64,000 bases of DNA from Streptomyces sp. CB02414 (GTDB taxonomy: Bacteria; Actinomycetota; Actinomycetes; Streptomycetales; Streptomycetaceae), in assembly GCF_001905385.1 (NCBI RefSeq), contig NZ_LIPF01000012.1:165727-229726 (forward strand). The letters run 5' to 3'. Shown in pieces: positions 1 through 9,303 of the stretch. Numbering within the stretch: position 1 is the stretch's first letter; every line of letters starts with the position of its first letter. A program made the position numbers and the translations under genes. The notes below the pieces were generated by a model that was given only the letters and a program-made list of their open reading frames with translations, searched no databases and was not told the origin of the DNA.

Positions 1-1
1 C

Positions 2-3000
2 GCCCTCACCGAGACCGACGCGTACACCCACGACCGCGCCTACTGGACCGAGCGGCTCGACACCCTGCCGCCCGCGCCCGAACTCCCCCTCGCCGAAGCC
101 TGGGAGGCGGGCGTCAGCGACCCGCGGGAGACGGCTCACCCCTCCGCTCCGGCCGAGTCGGGGACCTTCCGCCGGCTGGAGGTTCTGCTGCCCGCGGCAG
201 AACGGGACCGCCTCACCGAGCGGGCCGCACGACGAGGACTCACCCTCTCCACGGCGCTGCTCACCGCGTACGCCGAGACGGTCGGCCGCTGGTCGCGCGC
301 CGGCCGGTTCACGCTCAACGTACCGACGGTGGACCGGCCCGACCTGCACGAGGACATCGGCCGCCTCGTGGGCGACTTCACCTCGCTCGAACTGCTCGCC
401 GTGGACCTGGACGCCCCGGCCGCCTTCGCCGAACGGACGCGGCTCCTCGGGGAGCAGCTCCTGAATGACCTCGCGCACCCCCTGTTCACGGGCTCGGAGG
501 TGCTCGCCGAGCTGTCCCGCCGGGCCGGGGGACCGGTGCTGATGCCGGTGGTCTTCACCAGCGCCCTGGGATCGGGCGCCACCTCAGAGGGTGTGCCCCC
601 CGAGGTGACGTACGCCGTGACCCGGACACCGCAGGTCTGGCTCGACTGCCAGGTCATGCACCGCGGCGACACGCTGAGCCTGTCCTGGGACATCCGCGAG
701 GGCGCCCTCGCCCACGGTGTCGCCGACGCGATGTTCGAGGCGTACACGGGCCTCGTGCGGACCCTGTCGGCCGAGGGCGCGGCAGGCGACGCCGCCTGGG
801 ACGCCCCGGCCGGCATCACGCTGCCCGAGGACCAGGCCGAGCGACGGAACGCCGTCAACGCGACCGCGGGACCGCTGCCGGACTCCCTGCTCCACGAACC
901 GGTCCTCGCCCAGGCCCGGATCACACCGGACGCGATCGCGGTCCGCACTCCGGAACTGACCCTCACCTACCAGCAGCTCGTCGCCCGTGCCACCGCCGTG
1001 GCCGAAGCACTGACGGCGGCAGGACTGCGGGCCGGTGAGCCCGTGGCCATCTGGGCGGACAAGGGATGGGAGCAGGTCGTCGCGGTCTTCGGCACGCTGA
1101 TGGCGGGCGGCGCCTACCTCCCCGTGGACACGGCCCAGCCGCCGGCCCGCCGGGACACGATCATCGCGGACGCGGGTGTCCGCACGGTCCTCACCCAGTC
1201 CTGGCTCGCCGAGATCGACGACCTCCCGGAAGGCGTCACGCCGGTCGCCATCGACCTCCTGCCCCAGGACGCGCAGGCAGCGCCCGCCGCGAGCGCAATC
1301 CCGCGCGGCCCGGACGATCTCGCGTACATCATCTACACCTCGGGCTCCACCGGTACGCCCAAGGGCGTGATGATCAGTCATCGGGCGGCCCTCAACACCG
1401 TCGAGGACGTCAACCGCCGCTTCGGTGTCACCGAACGCGACCGTGTCCTCGGCATCGCGGGACTCGGCTTCGACCTGTCCGTGTACGACTTGTTCGGGCC
1501 GCTCGCCGTGGGCGCCTGTCTCGTCCTGCCCGCCGCCGACCGGCGCGGCGACCCCTCCCACTGGGCCGAACTCGTCCGGGACTTCGGAGTCACCGTGTGG
1601 AACTCGGTCCCCGGCCAGCTCCACATGCTGTGCGACTGGCTGCGCTCCGAGCCCCCGGCCGACGACGCCTCACTCCGACTCGCGCTGATATCCGGCGACT
1701 GGATACCCGTCGCCCTGCCGGACCAGGCCCGTGAGCTGCTCCCCGGCCTTGAGGTCATCTCCCTCGGCGGTGCCACCGAGGGCTCCATCTGGTCCATCGC
1801 CCACGCCGTCGACGCCGTGGACACGGCCCGGCCGAGCATCCCGTACGGCAGGCCCCTGACCAACCAGACCTTCGCCGTACTCGACCGGCACCTGCGGGCA
1901 CGGCCCGAATGGGTGCCGGGGGAGCTGTTCATCGGCGGCGCCGGTGTCGCACTGGGCTACTTCGGCGACGAGAGCCGCACGGCGGAGCGGTTCCTCACCG
2001 ACCCGGCGACCGGACAGCGGCTCTACCGCACCGGTGACCTGGGGCGGTACCTTCCCGACGGCACCATCGAGTTCCTGGGCCGCGAGGACGCCCAGATCAA
2101 GATCCGCGGCTACCGGGTCGAACTCGCCGAGGTGGAAGCCGCCGTACAGGCCCACCCGGAGGTCGCGGCGGGCGCCGTCATCGTGGACGACTCGGCGGCC
2201 GGCGGCCGGCGCCTGGCCGCGTTCGTGGAGACGGCCCGCAAGGACGGCCCGCCCGACGCGGACGCCGGCAGCGCCGGTACGCCGACGCCCCGGACTCAGG
2301 CGCGCGCCGCTGCCGCCGACGCCGTACGGGAAGCCTCCGCGGCCGTCGACGCCGCGCGGCTGACCGCATTCCTGGCCGCCCTCGACGAGGTGGCCCTCGT
2401 GGAGATGACCCGCGTCCTGGACGCCTCCGGGGTGTTCGCCGACGGCGCGTCGCGCACCGAGGAGGAGGTGGGCACGGCGCTCCGTGCCACCCCCCGCCAC
2501 CGCCACATCGTGCGGCGCTGGCTGCGCGCGCTGGCGGCACGCGACCGGCTCACCCACCGGGAGTCCGACGACACCTACGCCAGGCTCGTCCCCGTCGCCG
2601 CGCCCGACGCCGAGCACTGCTGGCAGCGGACCGCGGAGCTGGAGCACGAGATCGGCTGGAGCACCGAACTGCTCACCGTCATGCGCACCTGCGCCGAGCG
2701 GCTGCCCGAGCTGGTCTCCGGGGAAACGGGCATCCGGGAACTGCTCTTCCCCGGCGCGGCCACCGAGGCCGCCGACGCCGCCTACCGCGACAACCTCGCC
2801 ATCCGTCACCTCAACCGCGCGGTGGTCGCCGCGCTGCGCGAGATCGCGGCGGGCCACACCGGCGAGGAGAGGCTGCGTGTCCTGGAGGTGGGCGGCGGTG
2901 TCGGCGGTACCACCGGCGAACTGGTGCCCGTCCTCGCCGAGTACGGCGTCGACTACCTGTTCACGGACCCCTCCGCGTTCTTCCTGAACGAGGCCCGCGA

Positions 3001-4831
3001 GCGCTTCGCCGACCACGCATGGGTCCGCTACCAGCGCTTCGACGTCGACGAGGACCCGCGCGCCCAGCAGTTGCTGCCCAACACCTTCGACGTGGTCATC
3101 TGCGCCAACACCCTGCACGCCGCGGCCGACGCGGACGCGGCCGTGGGCCGGCTGCGGGAATTGCTCGTGCCCGGCGGACAGCTCGTGTTCGTGGAGAACA
3201 CCCGGGACGAGAACCTGCCGCTGCTGATCTCCATGGAGTTCCTGGAGGTCGCGGGCCGGACCTGGACCGACGTGCGCGAGCACACCGGCCAGTCCTTCCT
3301 CACCCACTCCCAGTGGCGCGAACTCCTCCACGTGCACGCCGCGTCCGAGGTCACCTCGCTGCCTGACACCCGGGACGCGCTGGCCGCGACCGGCCAGGAG
3401 CTCTTCCTCGCCACCCTCAAGGACGACCGGCACCACGTCCCGGCGGGTGAACTGGCCCGCACGGCGGCGACCCGGCTCCCGGAGTACATGCTCCCCTCCG
3501 TGTGGCAGGTCGTCGACGCCCTGCCCCGCACGGCCAACGGCAAGACCGACCGCGCCCGCCTGCGGACCTGGCTGCCCCGCGAGAGCGCCCCGGTCGTCGT
3601 GGACGAGAAGCCCAAGGACGACCTGGAGCACAGCCTCGCCGACCTCTGGTCCGAACTCCTCGCCGTCGACGGTGTCACCCGCAACGACGACTTCTTCGAC
3701 CTCGGTGGCGACTCGCTCCTCGTCGCCCGCATGGTGGGCCGGCTCCGCGAACGCGTGCCGGAGGCCGCCGACCTGGAGTGGGAGGTCGTGCTGCGCCACA
3801 TGCTGCGCCGCCCGACGGTGGCCGGTCTCGCCGCGTTCCTGCGTTCCCTGGCCGGCCCCGAGGACGCGCCCGCCGCCGCGGTCCGCACGGATTCCGTGAT
3901 CCATCTGCACGGCGCCCGGTCCGACGACGAACCCACGACCGTGCTCGTGCACGCCGGCACCGCGACGATCATGCCCTACCGGGCGCTGATCACCGAGATC
4001 CGGCGGCGCTCGCCCGGCCTCGCCGAAGTCGTGGGCGTGGAGGTCCCCGACCTGAACGGCTTCCTCGCCGCACCGCCGCAGGGACTCATCGAGCAGATGG
4101 CGGCCGACTACGCCCGCGCCCTCACGGCCGACGGCCGCAGCCGCTTCCACGTCGTCGGCTACTGCCTGGGCGGCCTGATCGCCACCGAGGTGGCCCGCAA
4201 CCTCGCCGAGTCCGGCGCGGAGGTGGAGAGCCTCACCGTCATCAGCAGCCACAGCCCCCGCTTCCGGCTGGACGACGAGCTGCTCGCCGAGTACTCCTTC
4301 GCCGTCATGATGGGCATCGACCCGGCCGACCTCGGCTTCCCGGACGACCAGTACCGGGTGGCCGCCGCGGCCGACGCGGTCCTGGCCGCCAGCCCCGGCG
4401 TCCTGCCGGACGGCGGACTCGCCGCGCTGCCCGAGGAGTTCGCGGACGTCGCCGGACGCTTCCGCGAACTGGCCGACATCCCCCGCGCCACCCGCATCGC
4501 CCGGATGTGCGAGGCGGTGCCCGCCTCGGCCGGCACCTACGAACCCGAGCACATGACACGGCTCTTCCTCGCCTTCCGCCAGAGCGTCTTCGCCATCACC
4601 CGCTACGACGCCGAGCCCTACGCCGGTGACATCACCTTCCTGCGCCACGACGGCGCCTACCCCTTCCCGGGCAGCAAGGACGCCGTCACCACCTACTGGG
4701 AGGAACTCACCCTGGGAGACCTGGACATCGTCGACATCGGCGGCGACCACTACAGCTGCCTCTCCGTCGAGCACGCGCCCGGCATCCTCAAGACCCTCGC
4801 CGAGCTGACCCAGGGGGCGATCACCCGATGA
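2..4831 (+). CDS. Nonribosomal peptide synthetase, Cy-A-MT-PCP-TE module for cysteine (5' partial)
   Basis: The reading frame is open from the left edge, so the protein is cut; 1609 residues are visible. The first ~270 are the C-terminal half of a heterocyclisation domain (YWTERLD, VGDFTSLELL). An adenylation domain follows (A3 YTSGSTGTPKG near 445; YRTGDLGRYLPDG near 678), interrupted by a methyltransferase insert (~785-1140, LEVGGGVGGTT near 960), as in pyochelin PchF. The specificity pocket reads DLYNLSLIWK, the cysteine code of HMWP2/PchF. The carrier site is DLGGDSLL (~1235). The C-terminal ~300 residues are a thioesterase with GYCLGG at the nucleophile, Cys instead of Ser, and a GDHYS histidine motif. 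Inferred role: load and cyclise the last cysteine, N-methylate the ring and release the product. It overlaps the next gene by ATGA. Confidence 0.95.
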   Translation, partial: ALTETDAYTHDRAYWTERLDTLPPAPELPLAEAWEAGVSDPRETAHPSAPAESGTFRRLEVLLPAAERDRLTERAARRGLTLSTALLTAYAETVGRWSRAGRFTLNVPTVDRPDLHEDIGRLVGDFTSLELLAVDLDAPAAFAERTRLLGEQLLNDLAHPLFTGSEVLAELSRRAGGPVLMPVVFTSALGSGATSEGVPPEVTYAVTRTPQVWLDCQVMHRGDTLSLSWDIREGALAHGVADAMFEAYTGLVRTLSAEGAAGDAAWDAPAGITLPEDQAERRNAVNATAGPLPDSLLHEPVLAQARITPDAIAVRTPELTLTYQQLVARATAVAEALTAAGLRAGEPVAIWADKGWEQVVAVFGTLMAGGAYLPVDTAQPPARRDTIIADAGVRTVLTQSWLAEIDDLPEGVTPVAIDLLPQDAQAAPAASAIPRGPDDLAYIIYTSGSTGTPKGVMISHRAALNTVEDVNRRFGVTERDRVLGIAGLGFDLSVYDLFGPLAVGACLVLPAADRRGDPSHWAELVRDFGVTVWNSVPGQLHMLCDWLRSEPPADDASLRLALISGDWIPVALPDQARELLPGLEVISLGGATEGSIWSIAHAVDAVDTARPSIPYGRPLTNQTFAVLDRHLRARPEWVPGELFIGGAGVALGYFGDESRTAERFLTDPATGQRLYRTGDLGRYLPDGTIEFLGREDAQIKIRGYRVELAEVEAAVQAHPEVAAGAVIVDDSAAGGRRLAAFVETARKDGPPDADAGSAGTPTPRTQARAAAADAVREASAAVDAARLTAFLAALDEVALVEMTRVLDASGVFADGASRTEEEVGTALRATPRHRHIVRRWLRALAARDRLTHRESDDTYARLVPVAAPDAEHCWQRTAELEHEIGWSTELLTVMRTCAERLPELVSGETGIRELLFPGAATEAADAAYRDNLAIRHLNRAVVAALREIAAGHTGEERLRVLEVGGGVGGTTGELVPVLAEYGVDYLFTDPSAFFLNEARERFADHAWVRYQRFDVDEDPRAQQLLPNTFDVVICANTLHAAADADAAVGRLRELLVPGGQLVFVENTRDENLPLLISMEFLEVAGRTWTDVREHTGQSFLTHSQWRELLHVHAASEVTSLPDTRDALAATGQELFLATLKDDRHHVPAGELARTAATRLPEYMLPSVWQVVDALPRTANGKTDRARLRTWLPRESAPVVVDEKPKDDLEHSLADLWSELLAVDGVTRNDDFFDLGGDSLLVARMVGRLRERVPEAADLEWEVVLRHMLRRPTVAGLAAFLRSLAGPEDAPAAAVRTDSVIHLHGARSDDEPTTVLVHAGTATIMPYRALITEIRRRSPGLAEVVGVEVPDLNGFLAAPPQGLIEQMAADYARALTADGRSRFHVVGYCLGGLIATEVARNLAESGAEVESLTVISSHSPRFRLDDELLAEYSFAVMMGIDPADLGFPDDQYRVAAAADAVLAASPGVLPDGGLAALPEEFADVAGRFRELADIPRATRIARMCEAVPASAGTYEPEHMTRLFLAFRQSVFAITRYDAEPYAGDITFLRHDGAYPFPGSKDAVTTYWEELTLGDLDIVDIGGDHYSCLSVEHAPGILKTLAELTQGAITR

Positions 4832-5982
4832 ACAAGCCCGTGATCGGAGTGCTGGGCGCCTCCGGCGCGGTCGGCCGGGCCGCCGTACGCGAACTGCGCT
4901 CCCTCGGCCACACCGGCCTCCGCCTGGGCGGCCGGACCGCGTCCGCCCTCTGCGCGGTCGCCGAGGAGGACCCCGCAGGCCACGACGAAACCGTCTGGGC
5001 CGACGCCACCGCACCGGACGGCCTGCGCGCCTTCACCGAGGGCTGCGACATCGTCCTCAACTGCGTCGGACCCACCTACCGGCTGCGGGCCACCGTGGCC
5101 TTCGCGGCACTCGACGCCGGCGCGCACTGCGTCGACGTGGCAGGGGACGACCCCGCCGCCGAGGACCTCGACAAGGGCAGCGACCCGGTCCGCGACGGCC
5201 GCGCCGTCGTCCTGTCCGCGGGCGCCCTGCCCGGCCTGTCCAGCCTCCTGCCCCGCTGGCTCGCGACGCGCGGCGGCCTGGACGCGGCCACGGCGCTGAC
5301 CGCCTACTGCGGCGGCCTGGAGACCTGTTCGCCGACGGTCGCCCACGACCTGATGCTGTCCCTCAGCTCGGGAGGTGCGGACGGGGCGGCCTACGGGGAA
5401 GCCCTCGCCGCCGTCCGCGGCGGCCGGCGCGTCTCGCGCGCCCTGCGCACCGACGAGGACACCGCGCACGCAGCGTTCCCCCACCGGGTCGCCGTACAGC
5501 CCTATCTCAGCGGCGAGAGCGAACGCCTCGCCACCGTCCTCGGCCTCGACCGGCTCGACTGGTACAACGTCCACCCCGGCCCCGCCGTACGCGCGCTGCT
5601 CAACCTCCTGCCGGGCCGTCTTGCGGCCGGGGACGACCTCGACGCGCTGGCCGAGCGGCTGATGCTCGCAGCCGACCTCGACCTGGCCGGGCGCAGTCCG
5701 TACTACGTCATGGACTTCGAGCTGTCGGGCACCGCGTCGGGAGCGCCCGCCACCGCTGGGCTGACCCTGCGCGCGACCAGCAGCTACCGGCTCACCGCCG
5801 CCGTGGGCGCGCTCGCGGCGGACGCGGTGCTGCGCGGCCGGGTGGGTGCGGGCGTGCACTTCGCATGCGACGTGCTGGACCCGGACACCGTGGTGGGGCA
5901 CCTGCGCTCCCACGGCGTCGCCGACCTCCGGCTCACCGGAACGGCCGCCGAGACCGAGCAGATCGAGGAGGGTGTCCTGTGA
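4828..5982 (+). CDS. Saccharopine dehydrogenase-like NAD(P)-dependent reductase of the metallophore cluster
   Basis: 384 residues. The N-terminus is a Rossmann fold (GVLGASG, residues 7-13), followed by NCVGP and HCVDVAGDD segments typical of the saccharopine dehydrogenase/trans-acting enoyl reductase superfamily. The ATG overlaps the NRPS stop (ATGA) and the stop overlaps the next start (GTGA), so the three are translationally coupled. By position it matches SCO7684 of the coelibactin cluster (from memory). The reaction is unknown; reduction of an enzyme-bound thiazoline or an oxidised intermediate is possible, but a dedicated imide reductase is encoded directly downstream. Confidence 0.85.
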   Translation: MNKPVIGVLGASGAVGRAAVRELRSLGHTGLRLGGRTASALCAVAEEDPAGHDETVWADATAPDGLRAFTEGCDIVLNCVGPTYRLRATVAFAALDAGAHCVDVAGDDPAAEDLDKGSDPVRDGRAVVLSAGALPGLSSLLPRWLATRGGLDAATALTAYCGGLETCSPTVAHDLMLSLSSGGADGAAYGEALAAVRGGRRVSRALRTDEDTAHAAFPHRVAVQPYLSGESERLATVLGLDRLDWYNVHPGPAVRALLNLLPGRLAAGDDLDALAERLMLAADLDLAGRSPYYVMDFELSGTASGAPATAGLTLRATSSYRLTAAVGALAADAVLRGRVGAGVHFACDVLDPDTVVGHLRSHGVADLRLTGTAAETEQIEEGVL

Positions 5983-8027
5983 GCACGTCGGCACCCCTGC
6001 GCGTCCTGGTCTGCGGCACCAACTTCGGCCGCTTCTACGCCGAGGCGGTACGCCGACGCCCCGGTTACACCCTCGCGGGCATCCTGAGCAGGGGGTCATC
6101 GGCCTCCCGGGGCTACGCCGAGAGCCTGGGCGTCCCCTTCTACACCGACGCCGACGACCTGCCCGCCGGCATCGGCGCCGCCTGCGTGGCGGTGAGTTCG
6201 TCCATCTCGGGCGGCCAGGGCACCGACCTGGCGCGGGCGCTGATGGACCGGGGCATTCACGTCCTCCAGGAACACCCCGTCCACCTCACCGAGTTGACCG
6301 GCAACCTCAAGCACGCCCGCAGCCGCGGCGTCCAGTACCGGCTCAACACCCACTACCCGCACGTGGCCCCGGTCCGCTCCTTCGTCGAGGCGGCCCGGCG
6401 GCTCGTCGCCCGCCAGCGCCCCCTGTTCCTGGACGCCGCCACCCCGGTCCACCTGATGCACCCCCTGGTGGACATCCTCGGGCAGGCCATGGGCACCCTG
6501 CGTCCCTGGCGTTTCGCGGACCCGGCGCCGCTGCCCGCCGAGATCGGGCCGCAGCCCTTCCGCTCCCTGCACGGAGTCTTCGCCGGCGCCCCCCTCACCC
6601 TGCGGGTGCACCACCAGCTCGACCCGTCCGACCGTGACAACCACGCCCTGCACTGGCACCGGATCTCCCTGGGCACCGAGGGCGGAGTGCTCACGCTCGC
6701 CGACACCCACGGTCCCGTCCTGTGGAGCCCCCGCCTGCACATCGGGCGGGACGCCGACCGCCGCTTCGTCCTGGACGGTCCGGGCACCGGCCGCCTGGGG
6801 CTCGGAAGCACTGCGGTGGTCGGCAGCACCGGGTCCTTCCGTACCGTCTTCTCCGACCTGTGGCCGGGAGCGATCGGCAGCGCGCTCGACGGGCTGCGCG
6901 ACGCGATCGCGCAGGGCGGCGACGCCCTGCGCGCGGGACAGTACGACCTGGCCGTGTGCCGAATCTGGAGCGACCTCGCGGCGCGGCTCGGGCCCCCCGA
7001 GATCGTCCGGCCGGCCACGCCCCGGCCCCTCGCGGTGAGCGACGTCTTCCCCGCGCCGGAACGGTTCCCGTACGACACCAGTGCCTCCCGCCCCGAACCC
7101 ACCCGGCCGTCCGGTCCCGTGGAAACCGGCCCGGCCATCGGGGCGGACACCGCCGCGTACTCCCCGTCCGCCGAGTTCTTCGACCTGGTCGCCGCCGAGC
7201 ACACCGCGACCGCGAGCGCCCCGGCCGTCGCCGCACTCCTCGCCGACGCCGACCTCGGCACCGGCCCCGTGGTGGACATCGGCGCCGGCACCGGTCTGCT
7301 GACCGAGGCCGTCGCCCGGGCCCGGCCGGATGCGGAGATCATCGCCTGCGAACCGTCCGTCGGTATGCGGGCCGTACTCACCAGCCGGGTGTTCAGCGAC
7401 GAGGACCTGCGGCCCCGGGTGACCGTCAGCGCGGACGCCGCGCCGGACCTCGACCTGCCCGACCGGATCAGCGTCGTGCTGCTCTGTGGAGTCCTGGGCC
7501 ACCTCGACGCCGAGGGGAGGGCCAGGCTGTGGCGGCGGGTGACCCGGCGGCTGGCGCCCGGCGGACTGGTGATCGTCGAGCTCATGCAGTTCGAGGAACC
7601 GACGACCCTTCCCGAGACCCGGCTCGCCACCGCCACCGCCGGACGCCACCGCTACGAGTGGTCGTTCGGCGGCGCACCCGACGAGGCGGAGGACGGCGTG
7701 ATGCGCCTGCACTCCACATGGCGGGTCTACCGGGACGGCGCCCCGCAGGCGGAACGCGAGGTACGCGACTCGTACCGCTGGGAGCCCTTCGGACTGAAGG
7801 ACGTGATCGCCGCGTCGGGCATGACCGCACGCACCCTGCCCACCCGTCCCGGGGCACCCCCGCTGGCCGTCCTCACCCGGCCCCAGGACACGACCGACGA
7901 GGCCGCCGGAGCGTACCTCCCGCACGCGCGGACCGCGCCCGACGGCCCGGACGCCTCCATCGGTCCGGCCTCCCCGGACTGTCCGCGCACCGACACCCCG
8001 CTCGTCTCCTCCTCCACCGACGGCTAG
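5979..8027 (+). CDS. Thiazolinyl imide reductase fused to a SAM-dependent methyltransferase
   Basis: 682 residues from GTG 5979, which overlaps the previous stop and has GAGGAGG at 5966-5972. Residues ~5-365 are a thiazolinyl imide reductase like YbtU/Irp3/PchG (Rossmann start VLVCGTNFG; LQEHPVHLTE; NTHYPH), which reduces an NRPS-bound thiazoline to a thiazolidine with NAD(P)H. After a Pro-rich linker (~365-390), residues ~390-660 form a class I methyltransferase (VVDIGAGTG near 431; CEPSVGMR). The second half is clearly paralogous to the free methyltransferase at 10240-10968. YbtU and PchG, as I know them, are single-domain. What the fused domain methylates (N, C or O) cannot be read from sequence. 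Confidence 0.93.
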   Translation: MSTSAPLRVLVCGTNFGRFYAEAVRRRPGYTLAGILSRGSSASRGYAESLGVPFYTDADDLPAGIGAACVAVSSSISGGQGTDLARALMDRGIHVLQEHPVHLTELTGNLKHARSRGVQYRLNTHYPHVAPVRSFVEAARRLVARQRPLFLDAATPVHLMHPLVDILGQAMGTLRPWRFADPAPLPAEIGPQPFRSLHGVFAGAPLTLRVHHQLDPSDRDNHALHWHRISLGTEGGVLTLADTHGPVLWSPRLHIGRDADRRFVLDGPGTGRLGLGSTAVVGSTGSFRTVFSDLWPGAIGSALDGLRDAIAQGGDALRAGQYDLAVCRIWSDLAARLGPPEIVRPATPRPLAVSDVFPAPERFPYDTSASRPEPTRPSGPVETGPAIGADTAAYSPSAEFFDLVAAEHTATASAPAVAALLADADLGTGPVVDIGAGTGLLTEAVARARPDAEIIACEPSVGMRAVLTSRVFSDEDLRPRVTVSADAAPDLDLPDRISVVLLCGVLGHLDAEGRARLWRRVTRRLAPGGLVIVELMQFEEPTTLPETRLATATAGRHRYEWSFGGAPDEAEDGVMRLHSTWRVYRDGAPQAEREVRDSYRWEPFGLKDVIAASGMTARTLPTRPGAPPLAVLTRPQDTTDEAAGAYLPHARTAPDGPDASIGPASPDCPRTDTPLVSSSTDG

Positions 8028-8034
8028 GACCACC

Positions 8035-9303
8035 ATGAGAACCCCCGAGACCTCCGCCCCCGAGACCGCCACCTCCGACCTGCCCGGCATGGACGCCGGG
8101 CCGAGCCCCGAGGCCCCGCCCCGGGACTTCCCCATCCAACGCGGCTGCCCCTTCTCCGCGCCCGCGGAGTACGACACGCTGCGCACCCACGAGCCCGTCG
8201 CCCGCGTCACCCTGCCGACGAAGAAGGAAGCGTGGGTGGTCACCCGCTACGACGACGTACGCGAACTGCTCTCCGACCCCCGGGTCAGCGCCGACATCCG
8301 CCGCCCGGGCTTCCCCGCCCTCGGCGAGGGCGAACAGGAGGCCGGGGCGAGGTTCCGCCCCTTCATCCGCACCGACGCCCCCGAGCACACCAAGTACCGG
8401 CGGATGCTCCTGCCGGTGTTCACCGTGCGCCGGGTGCGGGCGATGCGGCCCGCCGTGCAGGCCCGCGTCGACGAGATTCTGGACGGCATGGTCGCCGGGG
8501 GCGGCCCCGTGGACTTCGTCTCCGCGTACGCCAACGCGGTCTCCACCTCCGTGATCTGCGAACTGCTCGGCATCCCCCGCGAGAACCTGGAGTTCTTCCG
8601 GGACGTCACCCGCGTCTCAGGCTCCCGCACCAGCACCGCCGAACAGGTCACCGAAGCCCTCGGCGGCCTCTTCGGACTGCTCGCCGAACTGGTCGGCAAG
8701 CGGCGGGAGGAACCCCGCGACGACCTGATCTCCAAGCTCGTCACCGAGCACCTCGTCCCCGGCCACGTGACCACGGACCAGCTGCTGTCCACGCTCGGAA
8801 TCACCATCAACGCCGGCCGCGAGACCACCACCAGCATGATCGCCCTGAGCACGCTGCTCCTCCTGGACCGGCCGGAGCTGATGGAGGAACTGCGCCGCGA
8901 CCCCAGCCTGATGCCCGCCGCCGTCGACGAGCTCCTGCGCGTGCTGTCCGTCGCCGACTCGATCCCACTGCGGGTGGCCGCCGAGGACATCGACCTGTCC
9001 GGCCGGACGATCCCCGCCGACGACGGCGTCATCGCCCTCCTGGCCGGCGCCAACCACGACCCCGAGCAGTTCGACGACCCGGAGCGGGTCGACTTCCACC
9101 GCACCGACAACCACCACGTCGCCTTCGGCTACGGCGTCCACCAGTGCGTCGGGCAGCACTTGGCCCGGCTGGAACTGGAGGTCGCCCTGGAGACCCTGAT
9201 CCGCCGCGTGCCCACCCTCCGCCTCGCGGGGGACCGGCACGACGTCGCCGTCAAGCACGACTCGGCCACCTTCGGCCTCGAAGAACTGAAGGTCACCTGG
9301 TGA
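8035..9303 (+). CDS. Cytochrome P450
   Basis: 422 residues. The heme-binding loop is FGYGVHQCVG with axial ligand Cys371. The I-helix oxygen-activation motif is present (NAGRETTT), as is an EIICE-like EDIDLSGR strand after ELLRVL. The first ~40 residues are Pro/Ser/Thr-rich and probably disordered. It starts 7 nt after the previous stop with only a weak AGGA upstream. It probably hydroxylates or desaturates the salicyl-thiazoline scaffold; the equivalent coelibactin position (SCO7686) is also a P450. No ferredoxin gene is in view, so its redox partner must be elsewhere. Confidence 0.95.
   Translation: MRTPETSAPETATSDLPGMDAGPSPEAPPRDFPIQRGCPFSAPAEYDTLRTHEPVARVTLPTKKEAWVVTRYDDVRELLSDPRVSADIRRPGFPALGEGEQEAGARFRPFIRTDAPEHTKYRRMLLPVFTVRRVRAMRPAVQARVDEILDGMVAGGGPVDFVSAYANAVSTSVICELLGIPRENLEFFRDVTRVSGSRTSTAEQVTEALGGLFGLLAELVGKRREEPRDDLISKLVTEHLVPGHVTTDQLLSTLGITINAGRETTTSMIALSTLLLLDRPELMEELRRDPSLMPAAVDELLRVLSVADSIPLRVAAEDIDLSGRTIPADDGVIALLAGANHDPEQFDDPERVDFHRTDNHHVAFGYGVHQCVGQHLARLELEVALETLIRRVPTLRLAGDRHDVAVKHDSATFGLEELKVTW

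Noticed and set aside
1670..5014. 1114-codon open frame on the minus strand
   Set aside because: It lies antisense to the NRPS and the next gene; its translation is Gly/Arg/Val-rich low complexity without motifs. Long shadow frames are expected at this GC.
5865..5978. N-terminal extension of the imide reductase frame
   Set aside because: It overlaps the upstream gene and reads Arg/Gly-rich; GTG 5979 has a strong ribosome-binding site and starts at the family's normal N-terminus.
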